Positions 54,775-64,000 of a DNA stretch of 64,000 nt are shown here, piece after piece. Source of the stretch: an uncultured Lactobacillus sp. GTDB taxonomy: Bacteria; Bacillota; Bacilli; Lactobacillales; Lactobacillaceae. The stretch lies in assembly GCA_910589675.1 (NCBI GenBank), contig CAJUTO010000005.1:1-64000 (forward strand), given 5' to 3'. Position numbers and translations under genes: made by a program. The notes beneath the pieces were generated by a model. The model ran no database searches. It saw only the letters and a list, made by a program, of their open reading frames with translations, and was not told the origin of the DNA. Each line of letters begins with the position of its first letter. Within the stretch, counting starts at the first letter, position 1.

Positions 54775-55434
54775 TTAAATTGTATCCCTACTAGTAATTT
54801 TTCGATCTAGGTAGCTTGTTTCATTCCACGCTACTTCATCAAAAGTCTTTCCATTATCTTCCGTATCAAGAATTGTAAGACTTGTATTAGTTAAGCCGCC
54901 ACGCTTTCTAATATCGGCAATATCGTACCCCTCTAGAGTTCTAATTAAGGCACACAAGGCAGCTCCATGACTTACTAATAATACTTTATCATCCTTGTTA
55001 GGATATCTTTTTACAATATCAGCAATCAATTTCTTTCCACGTTCTATCATATGGTCAAAATTTTCACCATGGAAAGTTGATGGATCATAACGATCAGGAA
55101 AATACCGAAATGCTTTTATTTGATCTGGATATTTACTTTCAGCATCAACAAATTTCATTCCTTCCAGATCCCCTAAATTGAACTCCTTTAAACGGTCGTC
55201 AATAATGACTGGGACAGTAATTCCCATATCATCTCTAAGCATTACTGCAGTTGTTAATGCGCGCTGTAAAGGACTAGAATAAAAAGCTCTAAACTTTGTT
55301 CCTTTTAAGTATCCAGCTAATTTTTTGATATCTTCGTAACTTTCAGGCAAAAGAGGTGAATTACCACTACCACCTTGATAGCGTCCTTCTAAGTTCCATT
55401 TTGTTTTTCCATGTCTTACAAAATATAATTGCAT
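54775..55434 (-). CDS. histidine phosphatase (phosphoglycerate-mutase-like)
   Basis: This 219-residue protein has the catalytic FVRHGKTKWNLEGRYQG (His8) near the start, SSPLQRALTTA, and LLVSHGAALCALI (second His). Such enzymes act as small-molecule or protein phosphatases; true phosphoglycerate mutases are longer and more conserved. It is the first gene of the operon with the TPR gene and recD2. Confidence 0.88.
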   Translation of the reverse strand: MQLYFVRHGKTKWNLEGRYQGGSGNSPLLPESYEDIKKLAGYLKGTKFRAFYSSPLQRALTTAVMLRDDMGITVPVIIDDRLKEFNLGDLEGMKFVDAESKYPDQIKAFRYFPDRYDPSTFHGENFDHMIERGKKLIADIVKRYPNKDDKVLLVSHGAALCALIRTLEGYDIADIRKRGGLTNTSLTILDTEDNGKTFDEVAWNETSYLDRKITSRDTI

Positions 55435-55496
55435 AATTTGCTTTTCCCTCCACTTTTATTACTATTATAAGTTTTAAGAGGAGAAAATAACAGTTT

Positions 55497-55532
55497 ATAA
55501 AAATAAAAAAGAAGCCTCAAAAGAGACTTCTT
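55497..55532 (-). terminator. terminator of mnmA
   Basis: AAGAAGCCTC pairs with GAGACTTCTT (one mismatch) around AAAA, then TTTTTTATTTTT on the minus strand. Confidence 0.8.
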
Positions 55533-55537
55533 CTAAA

Positions 55538-57018
<1,481 letters not shown>

Positions 57019-57121
57019 AAAAATATCACTCTCAATATTATTATCTTATTTTTTGTAAGTGTCAAGTATATGATTTTACTATTATTATACCTTAAGACAA
57101 ATTCTCAAAAAAATAATTTTA

Positions 57122-58276
57122 CTATTTAGCTAGACGCTTGCACATCTTAACTAAATCTGCTGCAAATTCTTGAATTTCTTCTTCAGTATTAAATCTACCA
57201 AAGCTAATTCTAATTGATTCCTCAATTCTTGGTGAATCTTTCCCATACATTGCCTGTAATACATGCGAAGGAGTAAGAGAACCCGCTGTACAGGCAGAAC
57301 CACCGGAAACAGCATATCCATTTAAGTCTAAATTAGTAAGGGCCGAGTAAGTACCTACACCCTTTAACCATAAGTTCAAAACGTGATGGGATACTTCGCC
57401 TTCAAGAGTTCCATTAATTTCATAATCAATTTGATTTTTATCAAGTTCATCCAGAATTATTTTTTGAAAGTTTTGGTATTTCTCTTGCAGCTTCTGCTTA
57501 TCCATTTCATTTAGTTCTTGAGCAGCTATACCAAAGCCGGCAATACCTGGTACATTTTCCGTCCCGGGACGGCGTTTAGTTTCCTGTTCGCCTCCTAAAA
57601 GTAAATTACTTACTTTTAAACCATCTTTTTCATAAAGAAAACCTAAAAACTTTGGTCCATTAACTTTATGAGCAGAAGTTGATAATAAGTCGATGTTCAT
57701 TTCTTTAACATCAATTTCAATATTTCCGAAGCCTTGTACGTCGTCTACATGAAAATATGCATTAGAATCTTTTACTAATTCACCAATTTCTTTTAACGGC
57801 ATAATTGATCCAACTTCATTATTAACTGCCATAATAGAAACTAAGATTGTATCTGGTGTTAGTTCTCTCTTCAAGTCGTCTAAATTAATATGGCCAGTTT
57901 CATCGACATCAAGATAGACAATTTCGTATCCTTCCTGAGCTAAGCGTTTCATAGGATTTAAGACAGAAGGATGCTCAATTTTAGTAGTAATAATTTTTTT
58001 ACCAATATCTTTTCTAGCACGTACTGTACCAAAAATAGCAGTATTATTGCTTTCTGAGCCACCACTAGTAAAAATTATTTCTTTATCTTGGGCATTAATT
58101 GTTTCTGCTAGTTGATGACGAGCTGTTTCAACTACATGACGAGCCTTACGACCAAATGCGTGTTGACTAGAAGCGTTGCCAAAATCATCAGCCATTTCAC
58201 TACTAATTTTTTCAATAACTTTTGGATCCATTGGCGTAGTTGCCGCGTTATCTAAGTATACATTTTTCCTAGTCAT
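57122..58276 (-). CDS. cysteine desulfurase (IscS/NifS-like)
   Basis: This 384-residue PLP enzyme starts YLDNAATTPMDPKV, has the PLP Lys in STSAHKVNGPK and the catalytic Cys loop SGGSACTAGSLTPSHVL. It is one of the group II-like forms with a short Cys loop. With mnmA and DUF1831 next to it, its main task is probably tRNA thiolation, with iron-sulfur assembly also possible. Confidence 0.92.
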   Translation of the reverse strand: MTRKNVYLDNAATTPMDPKVIEKISSEMADDFGNASSQHAFGRKARHVVETARHQLAETINAQDKEIIFTSGGSESNNTAIFGTVRARKDIGKKIITTKIEHPSVLNPMKRLAQEGYEIVYLDVDETGHINLDDLKRELTPDTILVSIMAVNNEVGSIMPLKEIGELVKDSNAYFHVDDVQGFGNIEIDVKEMNIDLLSTSAHKVNGPKFLGFLYEKDGLKVSNLLLGGEQETKRRPGTENVPGIAGFGIAAQELNEMDKQKLQEKYQNFQKIILDELDKNQIDYEINGTLEGEVSHHVLNLWLKGVGTYSALTNLDLNGYAVSGGSACTAGSLTPSHVLQAMYGKDSPRIEESIRISFGRFNTEEEIQEFAADLVKMCKRLAK

Positions 58277-58334
58277 ATTATCTTATAACCTCTTTACTTT
58301 CCTTACATTTTGGAAGTGGCTCTTTTATTTTAAC

Positions 58335-58370
58335 ATAAAAATAGACTAAGTTACGATGAACTTAGTCTAT
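58335..58370 (-). terminator. terminator of mtnN
   Basis: ATAGACTAAGTT pairs with AACTTAGTCTAT around a 6-base loop, with TTTTTATG after it on the minus strand. Confidence 0.88.
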
Positions 58371-58377
58371 CAATAGT

Positions 58378-59079
58378 TTAATCTAAAACTGTTTCTTCAA
58401 GATAGGATGCAATTATACTTGCAGCTTTTGCTCCAACTTCCTTGACGAATTTATCAAAGTCATTGTCAGCATTAGCATCTCCATTATCTGAAATAGCACG
58501 AATTGCAACCAATGGAGTATTAAAATGTCTAGCTACTTGTGCAAAAGCAGCTCCTTCCATCTCTACTCCCAATGCGTCAGAGAAATTCTTTTTAATCTCA
58601 TCTTTTTGTGCTTCAGAAGCAATAAAACTATCTCCAGTTACAATCAATCCTTCTTTAAAAGGAATATCATGTTCCTTTAAATATGCTGCAAATTTTGTAC
58701 GGAATGAATTATCCAGAGTATAGCCTGCAGGCTCCTGGGGAATTTGTCCTTCCACATAGTTACCTGCACTAGTATTATGAGCATCATAGTACATAAACTT
58801 ATTAGGCAAAATTAGATCTTTTCTCTTTACATCTTCTTGCAGTGATCCAGCAGAGCCAGTCATAAAAATTACATCAATATCTTCTTTAGTTAACAGGCTA
58901 GTCAAATTCATAGCTGCATTAACTTTACCGATTCCACTTAATCCTAAGTAAATGTCATTTCCATTTACTGAAAAATGATCAAATTCAGTTGTGCCAAAGA
59001 CTTCTTTATTTTCAGACTTAAAATGCTTTTTATAGAATTCTGCTTCTTCTTCCATTGGGACAATAATTGCGATTTTCAT
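58378..59079 (-). CDS. mtnN: methylthioadenosine/S-adenosylhomocysteine nucleosidase
   Basis: This 233-residue protein starts MKIAIIVPMEEEAEFYKKHF (catalytic Glu), has GVEMEGAAFAQVA and the catalytic Asp in AISDNGD. It recycles the adenosine thioethers made by methylation and by quorum-signal synthesis. It is the last gene of an operon with the tail-anchored protein and nudF. Confidence 0.95.
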   Translation of the reverse strand: MKIAIIVPMEEEAEFYKKHFKSENKEVFGTTEFDHFSVNGNDIYLGLSGIGKVNAAMNLTSLLTKEDIDVIFMTGSAGSLQEDVKRKDLILPNKFMYYDAHNTSAGNYVEGQIPQEPAGYTLDNSFRTKFAAYLKEHDIPFKEGLIVTGDSFIASEAQKDEIKKNFSDALGVEMEGAAFAQVARHFNTPLVAIRAISDNGDANADNDFDKFVKEVGAKAASIIASYLEETVLD

Positions 59080-59094
59080 TTCTTACCTCTAAAT

Positions 59095-59385
59095 CTAAAG
59101 TTTAAACAAAGCGAACAAAACTATAACTAACAAAACAACAACAATTAAAATCGCATAGTTCAGACGTTTTTTTAAACGATCAACCTTATCTTCACGCTTT
59201 TCTTTTAAAGCACGATTTGCGAGATCCTCTCTTGATTCAAATTTTGAAGAATCTTGAACCTCAACTTTTTGATCACTTACATCAGCTTGATGCTTATCTT
59301 TCCTCAATCGTTTAAAATTATCGAAAATTTTGCTTACTTTTTCTTTTTGTTGCTTTTTACGATAATCTGCTCGTTTTTCAGTCAT
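59095..59385 (-). CDS. hypothetical tail-anchored protein
   Basis: This 96-residue protein is strongly basic over its first 70 residues and ends in one membrane helix (about 75-95, YAILIVVVLLVIVLFALF). It overlaps nudF by eight bases. I do not recognise a family. The topology suggests a cytoplasmic domain anchored by its C-terminus. Confidence 0.65.
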   Translation of the reverse strand: MTEKRADYRKKQQKEKVSKIFDNFKRLRKDKHQADVSDQKVEVQDSSKFESREDLANRALKEKREDKVDRLKKRLNYAILIVVVLLVIVLFALFKL

Positions 59386-59941
59386 TACTTTGATTTCCTG
59401 TTAAAATCATATTTTCCCAAAATGTAATTGCCATTACAGTTTTTGCATCCATAATTTCTCCAGAAGCAATTAACTGTTTTAATTCTGGCAGACTGTACCA
59501 TTCTTGAGTTAAAAATTCATCTTCATCAAGAGGACGTTTATTTTCAATTTTTGACAAAGTATCACAATAGAATAAATGAATTTTTTCATCACAAAAACCA
59601 ACAGATGTATAAAATTCACTTACCTTTTCCCAATACTCAGCCTTATAGCCACCCTCTTCATTCAACTCTCTTTTCATTGCATCAAGAGGTGAAGCATCTG
59701 TCTCATCAATTAAACCCGCAGGAATCTCCAAAGTTAATTGTTTAATGGGCTCACGCCATTGCTTTACAAGAAGCATTTTTTTCTCATCATTGATGGCAAT
59801 TGCAGCACTAGCATCAGGATGCTTAACTATCTCACGAGTAGCTGTTTTTCCATTAGGCAAACTAATAGTTTCAACATTTAAATCAATAAGTTTACCTTCG
59901 AAAATAGGTTTATTTGAGATTTCAGTTTCTCTCAGATTCAC
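59378..59941 (-). CDS. nudF: NUDIX hydrolase, ADP-ribose pyrophosphatase type
   Basis: This 187-residue protein contains IPAGLIDETDASPLDAMKRE followed by LNEEGGY, a NUDIX box with one extra residue and Asp at the usual first Glu of the box. The overall order matches ADP-ribose pyrophosphatases. It would hydrolyse ADP-ribose to AMP and ribose phosphate. Part of the csp-nudF-mtnN run. Confidence 0.85.
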   Translation of the reverse strand: MNLRETEISNKPIFEGKLIDLNVETISLPNGKTATREIVKHPDASAAIAINDEKKMLLVKQWREPIKQLTLEIPAGLIDETDASPLDAMKRELNEEGGYKAEYWEKVSEFYTSVGFCDEKIHLFYCDTLSKIENKRPLDEDEFLTQEWYSLPELKQLIASGEIMDAKTVMAITFWENMILTGNQSND

Positions 59942-59954
59942 TTAATTTCTCCTT

Positions 59955-60164
59955 TTAGTCATGATCAACATAAACGTTGATACATTGTAGACCCTTTTTT
60001 CCTTGCGCTAATTGATAACGAACTCTTTGACCTACGTTCAGTTTTTTATAACCTTCTTCTTTAATTGACTTATAAAAAACAAAGTAAGATGAATGAGTTA
60101 AATCATCCTCAATAAATCCATACGCAGAGTTTGGATCAAATTGTTTAACAGTACCTTTACGCAT
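59955..60164 (-). CDS. divergent cold-shock-domain protein
   Basis: This 69-residue protein has the cold-shock beginning [24 protein letters not shown]1 (AYGFIEDD) is close to consensus, but the RNP2 region reads SSYFVFYKS instead of DVFVHFS, so the His/Phe face that binds RNA is altered. Its ATG touches the ileS stop by one base, so it is co-translated with isoleucyl-tRNA synthetase. Confidence 0.75.
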   Translation of the reverse strand: MRKGTVKQFDPNSAYGFIEDDLTHSSYFVFYKSIKEEGYKKLNVGQRVRYQLAQGKKGLQCINVYVDHD

Positions 60165-62950
60165 TATTTTTCTAAACCTTCTTTTTCTGCTTCAGGAAAG
60201 TTTTCAGCAACGATAGCTGCACAGCGCGCACATAATTCTGGGAAACGTGGGTCACTACCAACATCGGTTGTAGTACGACGACATCTTGGACAAACTTCAC
60301 CAGCAGCGTGTTCCACTACAATGGATGCAGTTGGCAATTTTTCAGCATTTTCAGGTGCTTCTTCATCACTAATAGTTAAATCAGAAACAATCAAAATTTG
60401 TCTGATATTAGCGTTTAATTTATCGAGAAGTGCCTTCGTTTCTTCAGTTGGGTAGAGAGTAACGTGTGCTTCAAATGACTTACCAATTACCTTAGCATTC
60501 CGTGCTTTCTCAAGTGCCTTCAACACATCTGAACGAACTTTCATAAAGGCATTCCAATCTGCTAAAACTTCATCCTCATTAGCAAAATGGTCTACTTCTG
60601 GCATATTAGCAAGTTGAACGTAATCTTCTGGTTCCTTGAGATAACCCCAAACTTCTTCCATAGTATGTGGAAGGATTGGTGTCATCAATTTAGTTAGCTT
60701 AACTAAAACATCGTAAATTACAGTTTGCATTGAACGACGAGTTTCACTGTCTTCAGCATCAATGTAAAGAATGTCCTTAGCAAAGTCTAAGTAAAAGGCA
60801 GATAAATCATTAGAAATGAAGCTAAATACTTTCTTATAAACACTATTAAAATCAAACTTATTGTATGCTTCAATTGCCTCTTCGATCAAGCGATTTAACT
60901 TGATTTCCATATATTGATCTACACCGGACATATCTGGATAAGCAATTGCATCTTCCTTAGGATCAAAGTCAGAAGTATTAGCAAGCATGAAACGCATAGT
61001 ATTTCTAATCTTACGGTAGCTTTCAGCAGATTGACGTAAAATATCTTGAGAAACTGCTACATCAGAAGTAGTATCTGCTCCGGCAACCCATAAACGAATG
61101 ATTTCTGCACCCATTTGCTTGATTACATCATTAGGTGAAATTACATTACCTAATGATTTAGACATCTTGTGTCCCTTGTCATCTAAAACAAAACCTTGAG
61201 ATAAAACTTGCCTATATGGAGCTTTACCAGTTACAGCAACTGAAGTAATTAAACTTGAGTTAAACCAACCACGGTATTGGTCACTACCTTCAAGATATAA
61301 ATCTGCTGGGAAACCTAAACCATCACGCTCTTGCATTACACCAGCCCAAGAAGAACCAGAATCAAACCAAACATCTAAGATATCAGTTTCTTTTCTAAAC
61401 TTACCATTTGGTGAATGTTCTGACTTAAATCCTTCTGGAAGTAGTTCTTCTGCAGTATGAGTGTACCAAGCATTAGAACCTTCTTTTTCAAAGATTTGAG
61501 CAACATGTTCAATAGTTTCTGGAGTAACAATTGGAGTATCGTCTTCTGCATAGAAAATTGGAAGTGGTACACCCCATGCACGTTGACGAGAAATTACCCA
61601 ATCACCACGATCTTTAATCATATTGTAAAGACGGGTCTTACCCCATGCAGGGATGAAATTAGCTTTTTCAATTTCTGCTAAAATTTGATCTCTAAATTTG
61701 TCAATTGAAGCAAACCATTGAGTAGTTGCACGGTAAATAACAGGTTTCTTAGTACGCCAGTCATGTGGATATGAGTGAGTAAAGAAGCTAAGCTTTAAGA
61801 GTGCGCCAGCTTTTTCAAGCTTATCGGCAACAACTTTATTAGCATCATCATAAAACATTCCCACTAAGTCTGGATCAGGCACTTCTTTAGTAAATCTACC
61901 TTGTGCATCCATTGGACTAAATACTGGTAAGCCATAGCGACGGCCGACATTGTAGTCATCTTCACCAAAACCAGTAGCGTTATGAACTAGTCCAGTACCA
62001 TCATCAGCAGTAACATAAGTATCATTCATTACCACCCCAGTTACATCATATAGTGGATGTTGGTAAGTCATTCTATCAAAGTCGGTACCCTTTAAGGTCT
62101 TAACAACCTTATAATCTTCCCAACCTAAATCTTCAGCAACTGCTGAAAGACGTTGTGAACCGATGACATACTTTTTACCATTAACTTCAACTACTGAATA
62201 ATCAAATTTAGGATTTACAGTAATTCCGACATTACTTGGAATAGTCCAAGGAGTAGTAGTCCAGATTACTAGTGAAGTATCTGAATCTAGAATACCCTTT
62301 CCATCTTTAATTGGAAAAGCAACATAGATTCTTGGTGATTTAATGTCATGATATTCAACTTCAGCTTCAGCTAAAGTGGATTCACTTGACCAAGACCAGT
62401 AAACAGGCTTCTTACCCTTATAGATATAACCTTTTTTAAACATTTCACCGAAGACTCTAATTTCTTCAGCTTCAAATTTTGGTTGTAAGGTAATGTAAGG
62501 ATGATCCCAATCAGCCATTACTCCTAAGCGTTTGAAGTCGGCCATTTGTTTTTGAACTTGTTCTTCCGCAAACTGGCGACAAAGTTCTCTATATTTAGCC
62601 CGATCCATTGTTTTACGGTCAACGCCCTTTTTAGCTAATTGTTGTTCAACTGGAAGCCCGTGAGTATCCCATCCAGGAACATAAGGAGCATAGTAACCAT
62701 TCATATTTTTGAAACGAACGATAATATCCTTCGAGATCTTATTTAAGGAGTGTCCCATGTGAATATTACCATTAGCAAATGGAGGACCATCATGAAGGTC
62801 AAAACGGGGTTTGCCTTCATTAAGTTTTAATCTTTGTTCATATAATTTATTTTCTTCCCATTCTTTTTGCCATTCAGCTTCACGAACTGGAAGATTACCG
62901 CGCATTTTAAATTTAGTTTTACCTAAATTCAATGTATCTTTGACTCTCAT
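60164..62950 (-). CDS. ileS: isoleucyl-tRNA synthetase
   Basis: This 928-residue protein has the HIGH motif as HMGH ([11 protein letters not shown]), KMSKSLGN, the editing domain and the C-terminal zinc site CPRCRR...CARC. I place the start at ATG 62950 ([14 protein letters not shown]) because AAAGGATT precedes it. It charges tRNA-Ile and is controlled by the T-box leader just upstream. Confidence 0.97.
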   Translation of the reverse strand: MRVKDTLNLGKTKFKMRGNLPVREAEWQKEWEENKLYEQRLKLNEGKPRFDLHDGPPFANGNIHMGHSLNKISKDIIVRFKNMNGYYAPYVPGWDTHGLPVEQQLAKKGVDRKTMDRAKYRELCRQFAEEQVQKQMADFKRLGVMADWDHPYITLQPKFEAEEIRVFGEMFKKGYIYKGKKPVYWSWSSESTLAEAEVEYHDIKSPRIYVAFPIKDGKGILDSDTSLVIWTTTPWTIPSNVGITVNPKFDYSVVEVNGKKYVIGSQRLSAVAEDLGWEDYKVVKTLKGTDFDRMTYQHPLYDVTGVVMNDTYVTADDGTGLVHNATGFGEDDYNVGRRYGLPVFSPMDAQGRFTKEVPDPDLVGMFYDDANKVVADKLEKAGALLKLSFFTHSYPHDWRTKKPVIYRATTQWFASIDKFRDQILAEIEKANFIPAWGKTRLYNMIKDRGDWVISRQRAWGVPLPIFYAEDDTPIVTPETIEHVAQIFEKEGSNAWYTHTAEELLPEGFKSEHSPNGKFRKETDILDVWFDSGSSWAGVMQERDGLGFPADLYLEGSDQYRGWFNSSLITSVAVTGKAPYRQVLSQGFVLDDKGHKMSKSLGNVISPNDVIKQMGAEIIRLWVAGADTTSDVAVSQDILRQSAESYRKIRNTMRFMLANTSDFDPKEDAIAYPDMSGVDQYMEIKLNRLIEEAIEAYNKFDFNSVYKKVFSFISNDLSAFYLDFAKDILYIDAEDSETRRSMQTVIYDVLVKLTKLMTPILPHTMEEVWGYLKEPEDYVQLANMPEVDHFANEDEVLADWNAFMKVRSDVLKALEKARNAKVIGKSFEAHVTLYPTEETKALLDKLNANIRQILIVSDLTISDEEAPENAEKLPTASIVVEHAAGEVCPRCRRTTTDVGSDPRFPELCARCAAIVAENFPEAEKEGLEK

Positions 62951-62969
62951 AAAAAATCCTTTCTTAATC

Positions 62970-63176
62970 AAAAAAAGCTTCATCCCAAATAGGACGAAGC
63001 TTCTCGTGGTACCACCTAAATTGAATAGGGTACACTTACCCTATCCCACTTATTCTCTGTGTATCGTACAGAAAACGTTTAAGTCAATTGGCAGCTGATT
63101 AACTTTCGAAAGTTGTTAGTCTTTCACCATCACTAACTCGCTAAGGTATCTACTTGTTGTTACTGTCGACTTAAAT
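62970..63176 (-). promoter_or_regulatory. T-box leader of ileS
   Basis: On the minus strand the leader has stem I closed by TTTAAGTC/GACTTAAA, an ATC triplet at 63097-63099 as probable isoleucine specifier, the T-box core GGTGGTACCACG (63005-63016) and a terminator AAGCTTC...GAAGCTT with T-run (62970-63002). Uncharged tRNA-Ile is expected to pair with it and prevent termination. The specifier is read by eye. Confidence 0.93.
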
Positions 63177-63177
63177 T

Positions 63178-63966
63178 TTAATTATCTTTTAAATCATCAG
63201 GAAAAATAATTACTGGACCATCGCGACGCTCAGAACTTTCCTCCGTAGCATGCATACTTTCCTTAACAGAGTTTTCTCCATCTAAGAGTTCAGCACTATC
63301 TTCCTTTTCTTGAACAGAGTTTACTTCATTTACTGTATTATTGTCAACCTCTGAAATAGCAGAATTAGTTTCTTCAGACGGCACTTCATCCTCTAGTGGT
63401 CCATCCGGAATTTGCTCATCCTCGAGAGGCTGTGACCCATCAGCTGGATATAAGCGGGAGCGGCCATAGTATTTATCTAGGTAATATTGCCAATCAGAAT
63501 CACTTAATTCTTTGATCTGATCTTTTAACATTCCTTGAACTGCTTCTCTAAAATCTTCTACTTTTGCCTTAAGTAACTCATAATCATGATTTAAGGTATC
63601 ATATTGCTTTTGAAGGTCAGCTCTTTTTTTCTCGCCCTCATCTCGAGCTTTATTAACTATTTCGTCAGCGTCTTGGTTAGCCTTTTGAATAATTTCTTGT
63701 GCTTCTTTATTTGTTCTTTTTTTAATTTCTTCAGCATTTTCTTGTGCTGAAATTAAAGACTCATTAATCGAATCTTTAACCTTTTCAAATTTATCTACTT
63801 TTTTCTTTAGTTCAACATTTTCATTTTTTAAATCAACAATTTGATCGAGTGCATCCCCATATGCATCAACAATTCGATCTAAAAAACCATCTACCTGCTT
63901 GGAATCATATCCACGAAGTTTTGTACTAAACTCCTTATTATGGATATCCATTGGCGTTAATGTCAT
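63178..63966 (-). CDS. divIVA: septum-site protein DivIVA
   Basis: This 262-residue protein starts MTLTPMDIHNKEFSTKLRGYDSKQVDGFLDRI, the DivIVA membrane-binding region, followed by a long coiled coil to about residue 160 and an acidic low-complexity tail (about 180-262). It marks negatively curved membrane at division sites. Its stop lies just before the ileS T-box. Confidence 0.95.
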   Translation of the reverse strand: MTLTPMDIHNKEFSTKLRGYDSKQVDGFLDRIVDAYGDALDQIVDLKNENVELKKKVDKFEKVKDSINESLISAQENAEEIKKRTNKEAQEIIQKANQDADEIVNKARDEGEKKRADLQKQYDTLNHDYELLKAKVEDFREAVQGMLKDQIKELSDSDWQYYLDKYYGRSRLYPADGSQPLEDEQIPDGPLEDEVPSEETNSAISEVDNNTVNEVNSVQEKEDSAELLDGENSVKESMHATEESSERRDGPVIIFPDDLKDN

Positions 63967-64000
63967 ATTATCACCTTTTCTTTGCTTGCCATACTTTTAT

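Overview
The window looks like the chromosome of a low-GC Lactobacillus, most likely of the gasseri/johnsonii group. The basis is the gene content and order: an epsABCDE exopolysaccharide cluster, then tig-clpX-ysxC, tuf, rnjB-rpsO, comEA-comEC-holA, typA, def, rpoY-rnjA, recD2, mnmA-iscS and ileS-divIVA. Choline-binding surface proteins, a DUF4767 lipoprotein and strong AGGAGG-type ribosome sites also fit. The species was not tested by any search. No phage, insertion sequence, CRISPR array, tRNA or rRNA was found. Almost everything is on the minus strand. The exceptions are rpsT and the block def-rpoY-rnjA-dagK (48.1-51.7 kb).

Left end (0-10.1 kb): an AT-rich accessory region that appears to hold a complete phosphocholine (ChoP) decoration system. 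A promoter near 7.2 kb drives a tight operon of three genes: a three-domain protein (winged helix, LicC-like cytidylyltransferase, LicA-like choline kinase), a second stand-alone LicC-like cytidylyltransferase, and a BCCT-type choline/betaine importer. A LicD-type phosphocholine transferase closes the eps operon. Two secreted proteins made almost wholly of aromatic choline-binding-type repeats flank the lic operon. Both are frameshifted: one by loss of a G, the other twice at runs of seven A.

10.1-23.1 kb: an exopolysaccharide operon read right to left. The order is LCP ligase (epsA), chain-length adaptor (epsB), tyrosine kinase (epsC), PHP phosphatase (epsD), priming sugar-phosphate transferase (epsE), an Alg14/Alg13-like glycosyltransferase pair, a GT4 enzyme, a Caps_synth-type transferase that looks split in two, a GT2 enzyme, a Wzy-like polymerase, a GT2-pyruvyltransferase fusion, a Wzx flippase and LicD. 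This suggests a pyruvylated and perhaps ChoP-bearing polysaccharide.

23.3-29.7 kb: a ComX-like sigma factor next to a possible ComK-like protein, two DsbA/FrnE-like oxidoreductases (one lacking a CXXC cysteine), a lipoprotein, a 56-residue ORF and a low-molecular-weight tyrosine phosphatase.

29.9-64 kb: conserved housekeeping genes for translation (tuf, rpsO, rpsT, typA, def, ileS with a T-box, mnmA), proteostasis (clpX, tig), RNA decay (RNase J1 and J2), DNA uptake and repair (comEA, comEC, holA, recD2), division (ftsW, divIVA, ysxC) and metabolism (coaD, mtnN, nudF, dagK). Terminator-like hairpins sit inside the 5' leaders of typA and of rpoY-rnjA. Several starts were moved downstream to codons with proper ribosome sites (tuf, typA, ileS, rpsT, comEA, mnmA, dagK).
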